From Nitrososphaerales archaeon TH526 (GTDB taxonomy: Archaea > Thermoproteota > Nitrososphaeria > Nitrososphaerales > Nitrososphaeraceae), in the NCBI GenBank assembly GCA_014523665.1, contig JAATVR010000029.1, positions 1 through 13,874 of the forward strand: a stretch of DNA of 13,874 nucleotides, given 5' to 3'. The notes under the pieces are model-generated. The model was not told the origin of the DNA and did no database searches. It saw nothing but the letters and a program-made list of their open reading frames with translations. Made by a program: the position numbers and the translations under genes. This document shows, one piece after another, positions 12,766 through 13,874 of the stretch (position 1 is its first letter; every line of letters starts with the position of its first letter).

Positions 12766-12812
12766 CATTAAACCAACCCTTACTACACAAGTGCAATGAT
12801 TATTTATTTATG

Positions 12813-12846
12813 AAACTTGCGGCAGATTAACAAACTGCGAAAGTTT
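12813..12846. repeat. 34-base interrupted hairpin
   Basis: AAACTT-GCG-GCAG (12813-12825) and CTGC-GA-AAGTTT (12835-12846) form a 6+4 base stem with a small internal loop and a 9-base apical loop. It is preceded by an AT-rich stretch (TGATTATTTATTTATG, about 12797-12812). It closes the structured region that begins with the TTGAAC array and lies before the 3' end of the minus-strand PPOX operon. Confidence 0.5.
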
Positions 12847-12903
12847 ATGCAACTCAAACCTGTAAATTTTTCGCTGGTGTCGCGTCAGTAGCAGCAAAAA
12901 GCT

Positions 12904-13023
12904 CTAATGAAGGGTGATAGATGCCTTTAGATGATCCGTTTCAAGTATGCCCTTCGGGTCTTTAACTCTCTGAGTATACTGTAAGTTGTTCTTATCTCTT
13001 CTCCTTTTCTCCCTATCCGTCAT
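12904..13023 (-). CDS. Putative 39-residue protein overlapping the PPOX stop codon
   Basis: An ATG at 13021-13023, 11 bases inside the end of the PPOX-fold gene, opens a 39-codon frame ending at 12904. The product begins very basic (MTDREKRRRDKNNLQ) and continues YTQRVKDPKGILETDHLKAS. The overlap geometry (start codon before the upstream stop) is typical of translationally coupled genes, which raises the likelihood that it is real. The DPKGIL segment recalls the C-terminal tail of FAD-linked oxidases, so a remnant of such a gene is the alternative. There is no signal peptide or motif of known function. The downstream spacer has a T5 run soon after the stop (about 12896-12900). Confidence 0.35.
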   Translation of the reverse strand: MTDREKRRRDKNNLQYTQRVKDPKGILETDHLKASITLH

Positions 13024-13531
13024 GTGGACGGAACCAGCCTCCGACATCAAGCGCTCGTCCCGCCTTAGAGTCGACTAGATTCCAGCTAATCAGGTGATCC
13101 ATATGGACATTCACGGTTACGTTGTCACCTTTCGAGAGGTATGAGGCTACATCAGGATTATTCAGCGCATCCGGTGTCACATATTTCAAATGAATGGAAT
13201 GATTGATCTTTCTCGCCTCATCTCCGTTGATAAGATCTACCCGACCCCTGATCAGCACTCCTTTGAGGTTCAGTCCGGCCTTTGAGATGTCGATCATCAC
13301 AGATGCACGAGGCCTTGCCAGCAAGTTCCTGTATTTGTGTGTATGGTGAGAGGTAGGAATGTAGATGTTGCTGCCGATTCGCAGAAACCACATGGGCAGA
13401 AGGTGGATACCACCGTCATCATCGGTCGTGGCCAGGTTCGCGATGAGGGTCATCGAAAGGAGCTTGTCAATCTCGGAGGAGCTGAGAACTGGGGGCTTAT
13501 TTTCGACTATGTCAGGAGAGTGGCCTGTCAC
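13013..13531 (-). CDS. PPOX-fold (pyridoxamine 5'-phosphate oxidase-like) flavoprotein
   Basis: The 172-residue protein has the split barrel of the PPOX superfamily. LLSMTLIANLATTDDDGGIH begins the first strands, LLPMWFLRIGSNIYIPTSHH follows, and then HKYRNLLARPRASVMIDIS, where the R-N-L-x-R-P-R-A-S-V element is the usual flavin-phosphate site. GVLIRGRVDLI (about 92-102) completes the barrel. Members bind FMN or F420 and act on varied substrates. The start is GTG at 13529-13531, chosen because a strong purine-rich ribosome site lies just upstream, unlike other genes here. The stop overlaps a 39-codon ORF. It is distinct from the PPOX protein at 8752. The gene appears more G+C-rich than its surroundings, as with the MBL-fold and VOC genes. 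Confidence 0.85.
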   Translation of the reverse strand: MTGHSPDIVENKPPVLSSSEIDKLLSMTLIANLATTDDDGGIHLLPMWFLRIGSNIYIPTSHHTHKYRNLLARPRASVMIDISKAGLNLKGVLIRGRVDLINGDEARKINHSIHLKYVTPDALNNPDVASYLSKGDNVTVNVHMDHLISWNLVDSKAGRALDVGGWFRPHDG

Positions 13532-13534
13532 GTT

Positions 13535-13555
13535 CCTCCTCCTTCTTCAAGAAGG
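13535..13555 (-). promoter_or_regulatory. Strong ribosome-binding site within a palindrome before the PPOX GTG
   Basis: On the minus strand GGAGGAGG (13535-13542) lies 3-8 bases before the GTG start, an excellent Shine-Dalgarno match. It overlaps by two bases a 15-base palindrome (CCTTCTTCAAGAAGG, 13541-13555) whose GAAGG arm abuts the ribosome site. The palindrome might be an operator that could tune expression, or chance. Confidence 0.5.
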
Positions 13556-13671
13556 TGCTTTTGATATGATGTCATGGTCTGCAACAGATGGGGTAGCATC
13601 AACTATCTCTACAGAGGTTGCTATCTTTCTATTATTGTTATCTCCTTTTTTGCATTCAATAATAGAATTCG

Positions 13672-13874
13672 ATGCTGTCTAATAATAATTATTGGCCTTA
13701 TAATGATATTACAACTGCAGAAGATACCTATCAACTAGTATCTCATTTAGGATTGCGCAATATTAGTACCTGATGTGGGACCAGAGTTCATAAACGTAAC
13801 TATATTCGAGTCACAATGCAGGATTTGAATATTCTGGAGTTATTCTTGGAAATAGACCAAATAAACAATCGGCC
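13672..13874 (+). pseudogene. Decayed plus-strand gene running off the right edge
   Basis: Three successive frames read as protein. ATG 13672 gives MLSNNNYWPYNDITTAEDTY, then QLVSHLGLRNIST to a TGA at 13771. The next register (13769 on) gives PDVGPEFINVTIFESQC. A third (13821 to the window end) gives GFEYSGVILGNRPNKQSA. Two or more indels would be needed to join them. An alternative ATG at 13816 (MQDLNILELFLEID) is also open to the edge, so the last part could be the start of a new gene instead. I recognise no family. Confidence 0.25.

Noticed and set aside
12498..12768. Two minus-strand frames of 78 and 87 codons through the TTGAAC array
   Set aside because: They are translations of the short repeat (FNHCS, MLFNACS steps) with no signal or domain. 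The 10/11-base spacing does not keep a codon register, so the array is not shaped by coding.
13337..13682. Plus-strand frames antisense to the second PPOX gene
   Set aside because: They are mirror frames of a well-supported domain protein; the terminal hydrophobic run (IFLLLLSPFL) is probably incidental.

Overview
This window looks like an AT-rich, gene-sparse stretch of an archaeal genome. The best match is an ammonia-oxidising thaumarchaeon of the Nitrososphaerales (Nitrosocosmicus/Nitrososphaera type). That is an inference from four things: TATA-like boxes about 20-30 bases before several start codons, which suggests leaderless mRNAs; many small secreted or DNA-binding proteins; a long PQQ-type sugar dehydrogenase and a Vgb-type propeller with N-terminal export segments; and long spacers carrying decayed genes. 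No rRNA, tRNA, CRISPR array, transposase or phage gene was recognised.

Layout. Positions 385-1305 (+) hold an exported metallo-beta-lactamase-fold hydrolase, followed by a frameshifted gene remnant. On the minus strand at 1965-4726 are three exported proteins: an Ig-like wall protein, a tiny Ala-rich/Asp-rich repeat protein, and a PQQ-type sugar dehydrogenase with an acidic tail. From 4727 to 6031 there is an unannotated 34-residue Cys-rich ORF, a 5'-truncated prohibitin/band-7 remnant and a second remnant on the opposite strand. A Vgb-type beta-propeller lies at 6032-7090 (-). At 7566-8317 (-) is a compact cluster of a 35-residue double-CxxC protein, a DUF488 protein and a frameshifted small ORF. 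A PPOX-fold flavoprotein (8752-9207, +) and a small secreted NPH-repeat protein (9378-9590, +) follow. Positions 9653-11346 hold a Cys-rich remnant, a short HTH protein, an acidic-tailed hypothetical and a winged-helix regulator. A VOC/glyoxalase protein lies at 11464-11913 (+). A non-coding region follows (11914-12903), then a second PPOX protein (13013-13531, -) whose 3' end overlaps an unlisted 39-codon ORF, and finally another decayed stretch at the right edge.

How it fits together. The exported proteins (hydrolase, sugar dehydrogenase, propeller, Ig-like and acidic low-complexity proteins) would act at or outside the cytoplasmic membrane. The cytoplasmic genes are mostly flavin or cofactor enzymes and small regulators. 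Apart from the 7566-8317 cluster and the 12904-13531 overlap, genes are separated and appear singly transcribed.

The most striking feature is the TTGAAC array at 12519-12720. It has 19 hexamers spaced 10 or 11 bases apart (mean about 10.6), so every copy lies on nearly the same face of the helix. It is followed by a 30-base palindrome made of the same hexamer and by a long hairpin. No gene explains it. It looks like a helically phased protein-binding, DNA-bending or origin-like element.
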